DNA of 46,267 nt from contig JABANP010000426.1 in the NCBI GenBank assembly GCA_013115135.1, positions 1 to 46,267 on the forward strand. The letters run 5' to 3'. The position numbers and the translations under genes are program-made. Position 1 is the stretch's first letter. The number at the start of each line of letters is the position of its first letter. Shown here piece by piece: positions 1-8,833 of this stretch. The stretch comes from Perkinsus olseni. Its lineage: Eukaryota > Perkinsozoa > Perkinsida > Perkinsidae. The notes beneath the pieces were generated by a model, which was given only the letters and a program-made list of their open reading frames with translations, did not search any database and was not told where the DNA came from.

Positions 1-172
1 CAGGTGACCCTGGGGACATAGCCGTCAGTGGCGAATCGAAGTCGAAGTCGATTTCCTCCTTCGGGGCTCGGCCCGAGGCGACCAGCTCGCCCAAGGCGAA
101 TCTCTATTGGTCTCGCCACGTTTCGCGCGGTAGAGGACTTCCAATTCCCCCCGCTTCATCTCGGATATTAAA

Positions 173-493
173 ATGCCACCTCTACGAGCATTTTTAATCG
201 CCTGCGTGATTTGCACCGTGTATGGAAGGACGGGTAAACCAAGTTTAAGGGAGAGGCTGTCGAGGGGCATATCCTGCGCGTTGGACTCTCTGGGGCGCTG
301 CTTGCCGTCCATCACGAAGAGAAGACCTTACGAAGAGTTTGACAACGATGATGGTCCAGAAGGGGTATTTTCTATCGACAAAGAGCTGCAGCCCGAAAGT
401 GCCGATCAGTTCCATACTTTGAGTAACGATCGCTATACCCAGCCGTCACTGTTCGCTGTTAGCGACTATGGCAGCACGAAAGAAACGCAGTGA
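173..493 (+). CDS. Small secreted protein, unknown family
   Basis: Single open frame of 106 residues. The first 18 residues (MPPLRAFLIACVICTVYG) have the charged-hydrophobic-polar layout of a cleavable signal peptide, so the product is probably exported or vesicular. The mature part is short, acidic in the middle (EEFDNDDGPEG) and Ser/Thr/Gln-rich at the end, with only two cysteines after the signal peptide and no motif I recognise. An overlapping minus-strand frame (25-315) lacks such a signal and reads less like protein. It could also be the first exon of a longer gene. What is seen is the frame and the signal-like N terminus; secretion is inferred. Confidence 0.45.
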   Translation: MPPLRAFLIACVICTVYGRTGKPSLRERLSRGISCALDSLGRCLPSITKRRPYEEFDNDDGPEGVFSIDKELQPESADQFHTLSNDRYTQPSLFAVSDYGSTKETQ

Positions 494-867
494 CATTGCG
501 ACCTCGAAGATTTGAGAGCAAAAGAAAAAAATGATATTCGTATGATGACAACATAACGATGTGGTGGTAACGTGTGATGAATACGATGCCTGTTGTACAC
601 CCGTGAATTTGCGTTGAGTAGCGAAGCATTCCGATGCCGGTCCGCCCGCTTGGAGTGGTGAGCGTTATCGGTTGAAACTCCAATGATGTACTTCCAAGTC
701 CTCCCTTTTGGGCGGGTTGGGATGGGTGAACGCTCAGGTATCATTCCCGTCCCTCAGCCTGCTTCGAACTTGCTCGATAAACAGACCGCGTAAACATAAC
801 AGTCATTAGTGGCACTTGTGTCCGCGAGATCGGCGACGAAAGGAGCTTCGAGTCGGAATCACTCCCT
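494..867. other. Stretch with no recognisable gene
   Basis: Short overlapping frames occur on the minus strand but none shows a domain, signal peptide or convincing splice pair. I see nothing functional here. Confidence 0.4.
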
Positions 868-1220
868 TCAGACACCTGTGACCTCGACGCAGAGGCGAGC
901 CCCGAGCGCTAGAGGGAGGCGAACGAGCTCGGTTGGTCGGAAGTGCCTTCGCCGCGACAACAACGCAGAGGTGTTGTGAGCAAACACGCATTCGAGCTGC
1001 ACTGATTCTATTTTCGTGATCTCAGTCTTGAGACTCAGTAAGCTGTACCAGACTTTGGTGTCGAACGAAACATAAGTCTCAAGATTACACGAAGAAGCAT
1101 GACGGTCCGTCTTTATTATGGAGGCTCCCTCCCCCGTCGGACCTGGTTTTTGAAGAAGATCCGCCGTTGTAGTGCCTGACCGCAAGGCAGTTGGAAAGGA
1201 ATCCCACACAAGATGCTCAC

Positions 1221-1722
1221 CCAGGATAGTATCCCTCCGAAAGAGACGAGACAACACTGAACTGAAGAATTGAATCGTCAAAGGGGGAGGAGCTTGCCTC
1301 TGGCGGAAACTCACCGAAAAGCCCGGCCTCGGGAACGCCAACTGCGCTCGTTGGCAACAGAAAGGTGACCGAGATGTGGCAAGCTCCGGATGCGACGAGG
1401 GTTCCGATGATAATGCTGGTGATGGCACGACTGGGCCGTGAAGTGTCGGAAGGCGTTTCTGTGAGGACACCTGACGGAGATGCATGAGGGAATAAATTCC
1501 GATTCCGACTGACCTGCAATAGCTGCAGTTGCTACAACGACGACCGTGAAGGACGTGAGGGCGATAGTGTAGCTAGAGGTGTCAGAAAGAGCTCGAACCA
1601 CCATCGAGAATATAAAGGAGAAGGCCGTGCCGCAAAACCAGGCGCCCAGAACGCATGGAGTGTAGGGTAAGGACATATCGGCAACTGCTGCATTTGTTAC
1701 CATAAGCAGAAGATTCAACCAC
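1221..1722 (-). CDS. Polytopic membrane protein, two exons visible (partial)
   Basis: Two minus-strand exons, 1514-1722 and 1221-1470, join in frame across a 43-nt intron (GTCAGT...CCGTCAG). The joined protein has several hydrophobic stretches: one around VLGAWFCGTAFSFIFSMVV, one around LTSFTVVVVATAAIAG and one around AITSIIIGTLVASG, separated by polar loops. This suggests a transporter-like multi-span protein. The Pro-rich loop between the first helices recalls equilibrative nucleoside transporters, but I see no decisive motif. A donor site follows 1221 (GTGAGC), and minus-strand coding-like sequence continues to about 868, so the 3' end is unresolved. The first exon starts after an acceptor at 1723, so the N terminus lies further upstream. 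Confidence 0.45.
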
Positions 1723-2062
1723 CTATCGTCTGTTACCGTCTGACTATTATCTCTACTTCTATGGATACTCCCTGTGATACACTAGGGACAGCACGCCTGC
1801 ACAAGTCTTTTGTGCTTGCGTGCCCTTTTCTCCATAGTACGTCTTTATTTCGTCTCCTCCCTATGAGTCGTGTTACAGAGCAGCTGGGCAACGATACGAA
1901 CGGACAACAGTTCAACCAATCGACGGTCGATGCAACTCCCGAGGCCTTGGCGGTCAACGAGGCTCTATGACAGCACAGGAGAGAACACGCTATGCTTTTA
2001 ACGGGCTAGTGAGATCCTTTATTGTGAGACCGGTTTGTGTGCGAGTTTGCGTCCACATCGGT

Positions 2063-2428
2063 CTAGCTTGGATGGGTTGTTCGATTTCTTTTTTCGCTTC
2101 GTTGACTATCCGATTGTCCGCCGTATGTATCATTATCTCCTTCTTGATCGCCCGCCCCGCCACATTCGGTATCATCTACTAAGGCCTGGTTAGTAGTCTG
2201 AAGTAATCTATCACTAAATCGTTGACAGGTGATTGAGAGATGTAAAGATCGGGATCGACCTCTGGTTAAGCTCCGTAAAGCATTCGGGACAGCAGTGCCT
2301 ATGCTCGGCCTAGACACTCCGATAAGCCTGCTTGGGCCGTCTCCAGACACCCGAAGGCTATTGAGGGTGGCGATGATCACCATCTGCCCTACCCTCTGAG
2401 CAACAGTGCGTTCGATCTCAATAAGCAA
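2063..2428 (-). CDS. Possible exon, unknown protein
   Basis: An open minus-strand frame of about 120 codons with an acidic/polar C-terminal part (TNQALVDDTECGGAGDQEGD). It could be an upstream exon of the membrane-protein gene or a separate gene. No domain is recognised and the plus strand is also open in part, so this is weak. Confidence 0.2.
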   Translation of the reverse strand: MLIEIERTVAQRVGQMVIIATLNSLRVSGDGPSRLIGVSRPSIGTAVPNALRSLTRGRSRSLHLSITCQRFSDRLLQTTNQALVDDTECGGAGDQEGDNDTYGGQSDSQRSEKRNRTTHPS

Positions 2429-2808
2429 CTTGCAAAAATTGAGGTTTTTCCGTACAAAGTTCTTGCATCTCGTGGTTGGACTGCTCGATAAACTGGCCTG
2501 AACTATTCCCCTTCTAAATCAGCATACAGCCGGCGGCCGCCCTACGCCGCTTCCCAGCACGAAACCGCCGCCCCATTGAAGAAGGAAATGTGAAACTCCA
2601 ACACGACGATATACTTCACGACAACACAGCTATTGTTGAGTATTTATATATCGATTATAGAGGAATAGCAAGAGTGCAAGATAGTGTAGTCTTGCCGTAG
2701 TCAGCTATTGCCATTAGAGGTTCTAGAGGAGAGGTCGGTTACTAACGTAGCCATCTCGGCTCAAGTTGTCATGTTGCGTTATCTATAATGTCAACAGCTA
2801 TCGACATC
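2429..2808. other. Intergenic stretch, nothing recognised
   Basis: No convincing frame, RNA gene or repeat is visible. The composition turns AT-rich at about 2636-2700, compatible with a 3' flank or promoter, but no motif is diagnostic. Confidence 0.35.
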
Positions 2809-3045
2809 TCAGCTGGATATGCTCATGGGCGACTCCTCACCACCTCTCGCGCCCCCTTGAGTATCTCTAGAGCTACCATCCGCTGCGGATGAGTTGCCAT
2901 CATCCGGTCGTTCGACCCGTATAGGGTTGGGGATGGCGAGGGAATTGGGCCGGAGTGCTCCTGTCGCCTCCCTGCCGTCAACAGGATCTATCGGAGCGCC
3001 GAGGGCGACGGTGAAGATAATGGACAGGCAGACGGTTAGACGCAT
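2809..3045 (-). CDS. Small secreted protein, unknown family
   Basis: Open frame of 78 residues starting MRLTVCLSIIFTVALGAP, a textbook signal peptide with a likely cleavage after the Ala-Leu-Gly-Ala stretch. The rest is short and rich in Gly, Ser, Asp and Arg, with low-complexity character and no cysteine pattern. I chose the internal Met at 3045 rather than the one 18 codons upstream because the hydrophobic core then sits directly at the N terminus. Unknown function; export is inferred. Confidence 0.5.
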   Translation of the reverse strand: MRLTVCLSIIFTVALGAPIDPVDGREATGALRPNSLAIPNPIRVERPDDGNSSAADGSSRDTQGGARGGEESPMSISS

Positions 3046-3163
3046 TTCGTAGCAGGGTACGGAGAATCCTGGAAGGAGAAGCATGTGTGAATTTTTCACG
3101 CACTTTCGAAAGAACGATTATAGGGAGAAGTGAGATAACTCAACAATTCTGAGAATACATCCG

Positions 3164-6030
3164 TCATGCACTAGCATAGGGATTCACTGTTGTTGTGAAC
3201 TTGTCTTGGAAGTTGTACCTGCGGTAAGCGAAAGGTCCCCGGTTCGAACCCCACAGGAGGCATCTCACCAATACGTATTCGATTGATCATCTTTGAAAGC
3301 CACCCAAACGCCGCCTTCTGCAGACTCTCTCGCCTTATCGAGGACTCGTTGAGCTTCCTCTGGGACGAGCTGCAGGAAAATACCGTCACTGGGATTCGAA
3401 CCCACGACCTTCTTCACCAGAAGACTTACCTTCACTCCACCCCGCCACATCTCTCCCTTATCATCGATGGTCAATTGCACATGACTAGCTCGCCGACCCT
3501 TGCCATGAAGCTCGATAAAACACTAAGATACCCAATCTGCGCACAGCGAAGATTTCCGATTCTCGAAAGATACCTCCGGGCAAAACAAATCCCAGCATTC
3601 TTCGCAAATACTCGTCGCCTCCCTGCTCTGAAAAAATCCCGATAGAAGACCATCATCCGGCAATGCAACCCAATACCACACCTACCGTATCTTGGGTCGA
3701 TCCTCGGGCGACACGCTGTCGGTCGCTGAGCTCACACTCGAAACACTTCAACCCTTTAATTATTTTCTTCGGTAATTTTGGCAAATCCGGCGTTTCTTTA
3801 ATTGCCTTGGAGTAGCACTCGTCGCAAAAATACCTGTAAAAATCCTCAAAAATTTAGAATTTTTTTGTCCACGTGCAGGCGTGCGAGACCGTTCTTCAAC
3901 CTACTGTTCTGTCGGTGTCCCGGAGGCGACAACAGAATCGGCAACTTTCCTTCGACACGCTGCGCATATCTGCTGATCAAGTTCTGAGAACAAACCAACT
4001 CATCAAGATCCCCGTCCGATGAAAATATCTTTCTTGATTCTTCCCTCATTCGCTCGGAAAATCGAACCGAAATCCAACCAAAGTGCAAAAGAATTTTTTC
4101 TTTTATTATTCGCTAGAGGGAACCGTAGGGAGTGATAATATATAAAGACCTACGCTGTAACCCACAGTATCAACGACTAATTCTGTATCTGAAATTTTAC
4201 CCATTTTTTCGAATAATTTTCCTTCATTCGCACCGAAATCCACTGAAAGTGTAAGAAGGCGATTCGCTTTCTTGCAAAATTCAATAAGACAGTTCTTGTG
4301 ACCCGTTGTTGATATGGTTTCAGTCGAATGACAACATTCAACGAAAAGAATTTTCGAGTTCGAAAAACGCTCAAACACCTCCGCACCCACCAACGGTAAG
4401 ATGCTTCTTTCGCTTCCCCGTCGCGTGAGTTTTCTCGAAGCACCCCCGACAGAAAAAATCTTTGCATGGATCGCACTTGAGGGTCGCAGCAAGCTCTTCG
4501 CATTCTGAAAGATTCTTTGAAATTACCTACTCGATCAGAAGGACTGACCTTGACAGATGACTACGTCTTCGTGTTTGTCGGTCACTTCCCGGCGAATCTG
4601 CTTATCATACCACACCTTCCGCAAGTCACGACGACGGTCCGTCACCTGTTCTCGTCTGATAGTTCTCACGAATCCCACCGGAGTGCATGGACTGTCGATC
4701 ATACTCGTGAGCGCATATTGTCGCTCGACAAATCTGATGAAAAATGAGGAAACAATTAAAAACAAATCCTTGTAACCGGGAAAACTAAATTTTTCTGTGC
4801 GTGTTTTCACCCCAGCCAGTAGAAGAAATAGCAAATTTATTTTGTTGGCCTCGAACGACGTTAATGACAGTGAAGAAAGCTGCCTTCTGCATGCTCGCGC
4901 AGCGCATCTCAACCTGGACGGTCTCAATGAAGCTGCGCTTCCTATGGGACGCTTTCTGAGCTTCTCCCTGTCAAGAATCTCTTTGTCCACTCCCAAATAG
5001 CCCCGCGCAATTCCCTAGAGGAACTGTTCTGACTGGACCGCGAAGAGAAAAGTCAATAGGGGACGGTGTGGTATCAGAATGATGCTGATAATAGGGAATG
5101 TCCAGGAGTGACTTTAGAAATTGCCAAAAATCGGTTATAGCTGTAACGGTAGCACGAAGCAATTGAATTGTATCTTTGCAGAGTATTTTTGCGCACCCGA
5201 AAGAATATCTTTCGATCCGAACAAGTTCCCTACTCGTCTAGCGAATGCTTGACAACCCCCGCCAAGTGATAGTCCGCCACGGAATTGATGTTGAGGAGAA
5301 TGCAAAGCGACTCCACGATCTCAGGGGTTGCGGGGGGCAGTTCTCTGACAGGAAAAATACACCTGTCGGGATTCGAACCTGTGCGGGGTTGACACCTACC
5401 GGTGAGCGCGGTTCATCGATTCCCCTAGTAGAATCGAAATTTGCCCGAGCATCTTCTCCTCTGCCATCTGCCCGGTCGGTCTGAAAATCGGGAAATACCG
5501 AGATTGCCATAATTTTTCAAATACACAATTAGTCGAAAAATTTACCTTTCATTTTTTTCGATGAACTCCCTCTGTTTATCCACGAGATGCTTGAATCTTG
5601 CTAACATCGGATGAATCTTTTGGAGCAGCTGAAAAGATATTCACATAAAACACCAGGTCAACCTAAAGATATTTTCCCACCTTCAACCTCGGATGATAAT
5701 ACGCCACTTGACCCGTGCTCTCCTCCGCAAACGCTTTCCATTCCGGTGGAAGGCTGCAGTGCGCTGCCAAGTCGACAATCCAATGAAAGTGGGCTTCTTC
5801 TTGAAGATCCACTCCCTAAGAACATAATCGATCGACTGGGCGTGCGCTTTTCGTATCGCGATTACTATGAGCTTCGCTGTCGTTTCGCATCTACTGTTCT
5901 CATCGGCGGCATTGAGACGAGTCATACAGGAACGAAAATCCACGGGCAACTTCCGCTGTGCTTCGCCCGACGTATCTTTATCTCACCCGCGCAAGATACA
6001 AACGAGGTCAGGTAGCACCCCTTCCCCCAA
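3164..6030 (-). CDS. WW-domain and B-box zinc-finger protein, multi-exon, 5' end unresolved
   Basis: Exons that join in frame: 5866-5955, 5681-5815, 5546-5628, 5400-5480, 5234-5344; then 4549-4733, 4379-4504; then 3905-3983, 3686-3833, 3574-3627, 3430-3522, 3269-3369, 3164-3218 (stop at 3164). Links between these three blocks are not resolved. Exon 5681-5815 encodes a WW-like module (LPPEW...STGQVAYYHP) preceded by a GVDL...WIVDLA stretch, the arrangement of the CEP164 N terminus. Two Cys/His modules follow, each reading C-x2-C...AT-x2-C-x2-C-x-D-x-FC-x2-CF...H-x-(K/T)-GKR-x2-H, a B-box-type zinc finger. The C terminus (GGVWVAFKDD...YWYNF) may be a second, degenerate WW. Family knowledge suggests a basal-body or axonemal scaffold; that role is inferred. 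Introns are 32-80 nt, several with TCGA palindromes. Confidence 0.75.
3219..3268 (-). other. 50-nt intron with TCGA palindrome (antisense T-arm-like)
   Basis: GTGAG...CCGCAG intron; splicing joins ...NTY-W-YNFQDKF in frame. Its core at 3241-3250 is the palindrome GGTTCGAACC. On the plus strand 3229-3251 resembles the variable-loop plus T-arm half of a tRNA. It matches 7740-7762 at 21 of 23 bases, and the two differences are mirrored across the palindrome. Confidence 0.7.
3370..3429 (-). other. 60-nt intron with TCGA palindrome (sense T-arm-like)
   Basis: GTAAGT...CCTGCAG intron joining ...RGGVK to LVPEEAQ in frame. Its middle holds GGGTTCGAATCCC (minus-strand sense, plus 3391-3403), which fits a polymerase III B-box/T-loop, followed by GGTATTTTCCTGCAG at the 3' end. 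The same 3' end recurs in the intron at 5345-5399. Confidence 0.7.
3687..3706 (+). repeat. Dispersed 20-nt motif (copy in the WW/B-box gene)
   Basis: Exact copy of 8911-8930. In my gene model it falls at the 3' end of exon 3686-3833, immediately before a GTAGGT donor, where it would encode part of an insertion between two zinc-ligand pairs of the B-box. Either the element was exonised or the exon end is misplaced. Confidence 0.6.
5345..5399 (-). other. 55-nt intron with TCGA palindrome (sense T-arm-like)
   Basis: GTAGGT...CCTGTCAG intron joining ...MNRAH to RELPPATPE in frame. It contains AGGTTCGAATCCC followed by GTGTATTTTTCCTGTCAG, closely matching the intron at 3370-3429 in both core and 3' end although the host exons are unrelated. 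Confidence 0.7.
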
Positions 6031-6333
6031 CTCTACTCGCCAGCATTGAACACCGAGGTAAATTAAACCCCCACTAGGAGGCGGAGGTTGCCAGGCATAT
6101 TTTTTCATGTTCAATGGGTTAAAACATCTCGTCGGCCCTTCCAACCGTGACGCCTTGTTACCGTTAGGGTGGAATCCCGTGAAAGCTGAAAAAATAAAAA
6201 AAATCCCGGAAAATTTAGGAAATTTTCAGGAAATTTTCCCCTACGTTGAATTTGCAGTTGCGGTAAAACCGTCGGCCCCGCCGCAGACAATCCCGACGCC
6301 TGGCGGACGAAGGACCTGTGCACCTGACCAGGG

Positions 6334-6354
6334 AGATAATTTCGTGGCGCGTGA
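6334..6354 (+). repeat. Short dispersed motif, copy 1
   Basis: 21-nt sequence reading GATAATTTCGTGGCGCG followed by TGAC. A near copy lies in inverted orientation inside the 46-nt intron at 7326-7371. Both sit beside splice sites of minus-strand genes. Confidence 0.5.
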
Positions 6355-6698
6355 CGATTCAGAGGCCGCGTACTGCAATCGAGGAGGGTATCCTAGGTTG
6401 AAGCTGGCCAAGAACGAAATAGTCCGTCAGACTCTTGGCTTAAATGTTGAGTTTACTATGTTCAATAGAACCTCCGTGATCATTCCAATGCTATGCATTT
6501 TCGGCTTCTCTCAGAAAAATTCTAGCCGTCCACTCATTACGGGAGGGTTAAAAAACTATTATTTCACAGGCAGCTTCAATGTGGATCGGCGAAGTCGCGT
6601 AGCGGTTGATAATGGGAAAGTAGCATAAATCTCGCATGTCGATAAACTCACTTTATCATCATTATTTTTGCCCTGAAAACTCGATCGCGCCGCGGAAC

Positions 6699-6772
6699 CT
6701 GAAATACCGGAAAATACCTCCACCAGGGATCGAACTCGCGCCCTCTGCCCACCATCGAATCCTTGCACTTGC
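6699..6772 (-). other. Probable 74-nt GC-AG intron with T-arm-like core
   Basis: On the minus strand the sequence runs GCAAGT...GAGTTCGATCCC...GGTATTTTCC...TATTTCAG. The core and 3' end match the introns at 3370 and 5345. The donor would be GC rather than GT, an accepted minor splice type. The flanking exon assignment is not secure, so the intron call is tentative. Confidence 0.4.
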
Positions 6773-6847
6773 CAGGAGTTAGCTCGCTCGAAGTAACTCT
6801 GATTTCGGCAAAGGTCTGGTTGAGAAGAGCTTCGCTCCGCTAGAGTG

Positions 6848-8105
6848 CTACCATTTATTACCAACAGAACGCTGGCGAGTAAAATAGTTTGGTTCGCCGC
6901 TTTTTTCGTCCTGACGTTTTTTGTACCTGAAAAGAAAATACTCGAAAAGAATGAAGATTTTTTCTGATGAAAAGATGGAAAAAACGGTCGTTTCTGTGCA
7001 TGGTCCGGTCACGAGAAGAAGGAAAAAAGAAGAGAAGGAAAAAAAGAAGAAAATTACAAAATTACTGAAAATTTTACCGCAAAATGGAAACCGAAGGAGC
7101 GATGGCGAAATTTCTGGCGCGAACATTGTTCCTGAAAATTTCCGGAGAAGCGATTCTTAGCCAGAGCGAGCGATGAGTTGTGAAAAAGTTGGTATAAGAA
7201 GTTCTTACTTCATCATTATGATAGGAGCAATAACGACGTACGAGATGGTGACGACGAGGAGGCCGCCGAGGGCTATGATCGCCACTAAGATGGGCGGGGT
7301 TGAGGACTTCTCTTCAGGAGCACTGCTGAGGGGAGAAAATGTGTCGCGCGCCACGAAATTATTATCGCTACTCTTCAATTGCGGAGGAGCCCGAAGTTGC
7401 CACATCGGAGAGGTAGATGATCACGAGGATGAAGACAGTAATGAAGAGGACAACGATGTACCTGATCATGAGGCGACCCGGGTTCGATTCCCGGTAGCGA
7501 CGCTTTCGAGGATATTAATTAATTTGCATTTCTATTTTACCCATTTCAGAAATTTTTCCGGAAAATTTCTTTTCCCCGGAAAATGCCGATGTTGTCCTAC
7601 ATGTTGAGAATTCTGTGTCGGAAGATATACTGCTTTCGCCGGTACGTCAACTCCTCCTTGAGATCATCCAACCTCTTAACTTTGAAGAAGAATTCTATGA
7701 ACTCTTCTACGTCAATGGTTCCGGATTTGTCCTAACGATCGAAAGGTCCCCGGATCGATCCCGGCAGGTGACGTTCTTACTTGGTCCATGTCTGCGAATA
7801 GTTTCTTAACGATAAATGAGTTGGTCTGGATTCCGAGGAATCGCATGGCGGCAAGAAGCTCGGGGTACTCAATCTCACCACTGCCGTCCTAATCAACAAA
7901 GTCTTCAACCCGACCTTGTTCATATCTTGCCAGAGTCGAGCTAAGATACTATCTTACCGTATCAAACTTGGCGAACACCCGCTCGAGGTACTCTTGTCTG
8001 TTGTGAGGATTAAGATTCTGGTGAATCAACGGCGTCATCAATCTGCATCAAACCAATCGGACTTACTTCAACCCGAGCCAATTCAACTTCCTCCGTGAAG
8101 CCCAC
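6848..8105 (-). CDS. Two-EF-hand calcium-binding membrane protein (5' end unresolved)
   Basis: Eight exons join in frame: 8067-8105, 7958-8042, 7781-7888, 7601-7731, 7372-7461, 7209-7325, 7078-7131, 6848-6926 (stop TAG at 6848-6850). Two canonical EF-hand loops are completed only by splicing: DTDGSGEIEYPE and DQDKSGTIDVEE, each with Asp/Ser/Glu at the calcium-ligand positions. They are followed by LKEELTYRRK, a transmembrane helix (MYIVVLFITVFILVIIYLSD), an acidic linker and a second helix (ILVAIIALGGLLVVTISYVV), then a basic tail. Probably a calcium-responsive membrane protein; partners are unknown. Introns interrupt both EF-hand loops. An upstream exon may lie near 8500-8560 (MSSFHWKYHE...). 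A channel fragment is an alternative reading. Confidence 0.75.
7326..7371 (-). other. 46-nt intron carrying dispersed motif, copy 2
   Basis: GTAGCG...CCCCTCAG intron joining ...SSAIE-D-SAPEEK in frame. It contains AATTTCGTGGCGCGCGAC, the inverted counterpart of the motif at 6334-6354. Confidence 0.6.
7462..7600 (-). other. 139-nt intron with a perfect tRNA T-arm in antisense
   Basis: Splicing joins ...RHRILN-M-YIVVL in frame. On the plus strand 7478-7494 is CCGGG-TTCGATT-CCCGG: a perfect five-base-pair stem with a seven-base TTCGATT loop, exactly the geometry of a tRNA T-arm. No D-arm or anticodon arm accompanies it. The intron also holds the AT-rich motif TTTTTCCGGAAAATTTC. Confidence 0.65.
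7732..7780 (-). other. 49-nt intron with TCGA palindrome inside an EF-hand codon run
   Basis: GTAAGA...CGTTAG intron between ...ADMDQ and DKSGTI, i.e. inside the second EF-hand loop. It contains GGATCGATCC (7752-7761). Positions 7740-7762 recur exactly as the inverse at 30332-30354. Confidence 0.75.
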
Positions 8106-8833
8106 CTGTACCATTGGGAGGGAAACAGGATGCCACTAAAGAACGAAAATTCAAAACCCCTTCCCATCAGACTCGAACCTGGTTCGCCTTCCTGCGAAGG
8201 TACCGCTCTAACCAATTGCACTGAACTATTCGCATTCTTGCGACTTTCGATTTGCTAGGCAGGGGTTTCCCCATCGTCTCTAACCTGGCCATGTCTGTAC
8301 ATGGGGAAAGTGAAGCGAGCCATAGAACGGGAACGGGCGGTAGAGGAAGTTGGGTTCGTTAAGCGAGGTGCAAGTATCGGGGTTCTAATTTTAGGGCAGC
8401 CCCTGTTAGATCGATCGATGAAACGCACAGATTCGGCCCACCGCTAGAATGGACGGACCGCGGATCGTTGTTAAAACAGCTGAACCGCGAATCGTCCACG
8501 GCGACTATTTTGTATCTTACATGAGTGACCTCATGATACTTCCAGTGGAAGCTTGACATACAGTTTCTAAACCCAGATTGATGAACTCCCTACTTCAGAG
8601 AGTCATAAAGTCGCACAACTTTCAGGTACTGTAGGAGATGAAGTTCAAAGATGCGCCGAGAGACACAACGAAATGATATCGATTATCTGGGCGTGCGAGA
8701 TCTAAATGACGCACGCGCGCGCAAGTAGCACTTTGATCGACGCTCGTTGGCGGAGGTGGTTCACTGTGGGTGGCTCGATTGCTTGCGGAATCGTCAAGCG
8801 TTCTCTAGTGTGAACTTCCAATTACTTTCAATA
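8106..8833. other. Gap between divergent genes
   Basis: Separates the minus-strand EF-hand gene from the plus-strand MAM33 gene. It holds the tRNA-like relic, a possible first exon of the EF-hand gene around 8500-8560, and presumably both promoters. No TATA-like or other core element is convincing. Confidence 0.4.
8163..8233 (-). other. Degenerate tRNA-like sequence in a putative intron
   Basis: On the minus strand the order is D-arm-like (GTTCAGTGCAATTGGTTA then GAGC), a CCTTCGCAGGAAGG hairpin, then CCAGGTTCGAGTCTGATGGG, a B-box match. The D stem pairs, but the anticodon stem-loop and T stem do not fold canonically and no acceptor stem closes. So this is a tRNA-derived relic or pseudogene, not a working tRNA. 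It sits just upstream of the EF-hand gene acceptor at 8106. Confidence 0.45.

Noticed and set aside
772..2492. Similar GCTCGATAAAC phrases near 772 and 2483
   Set aside because: About 11 nt only; within chance for 46 kb.
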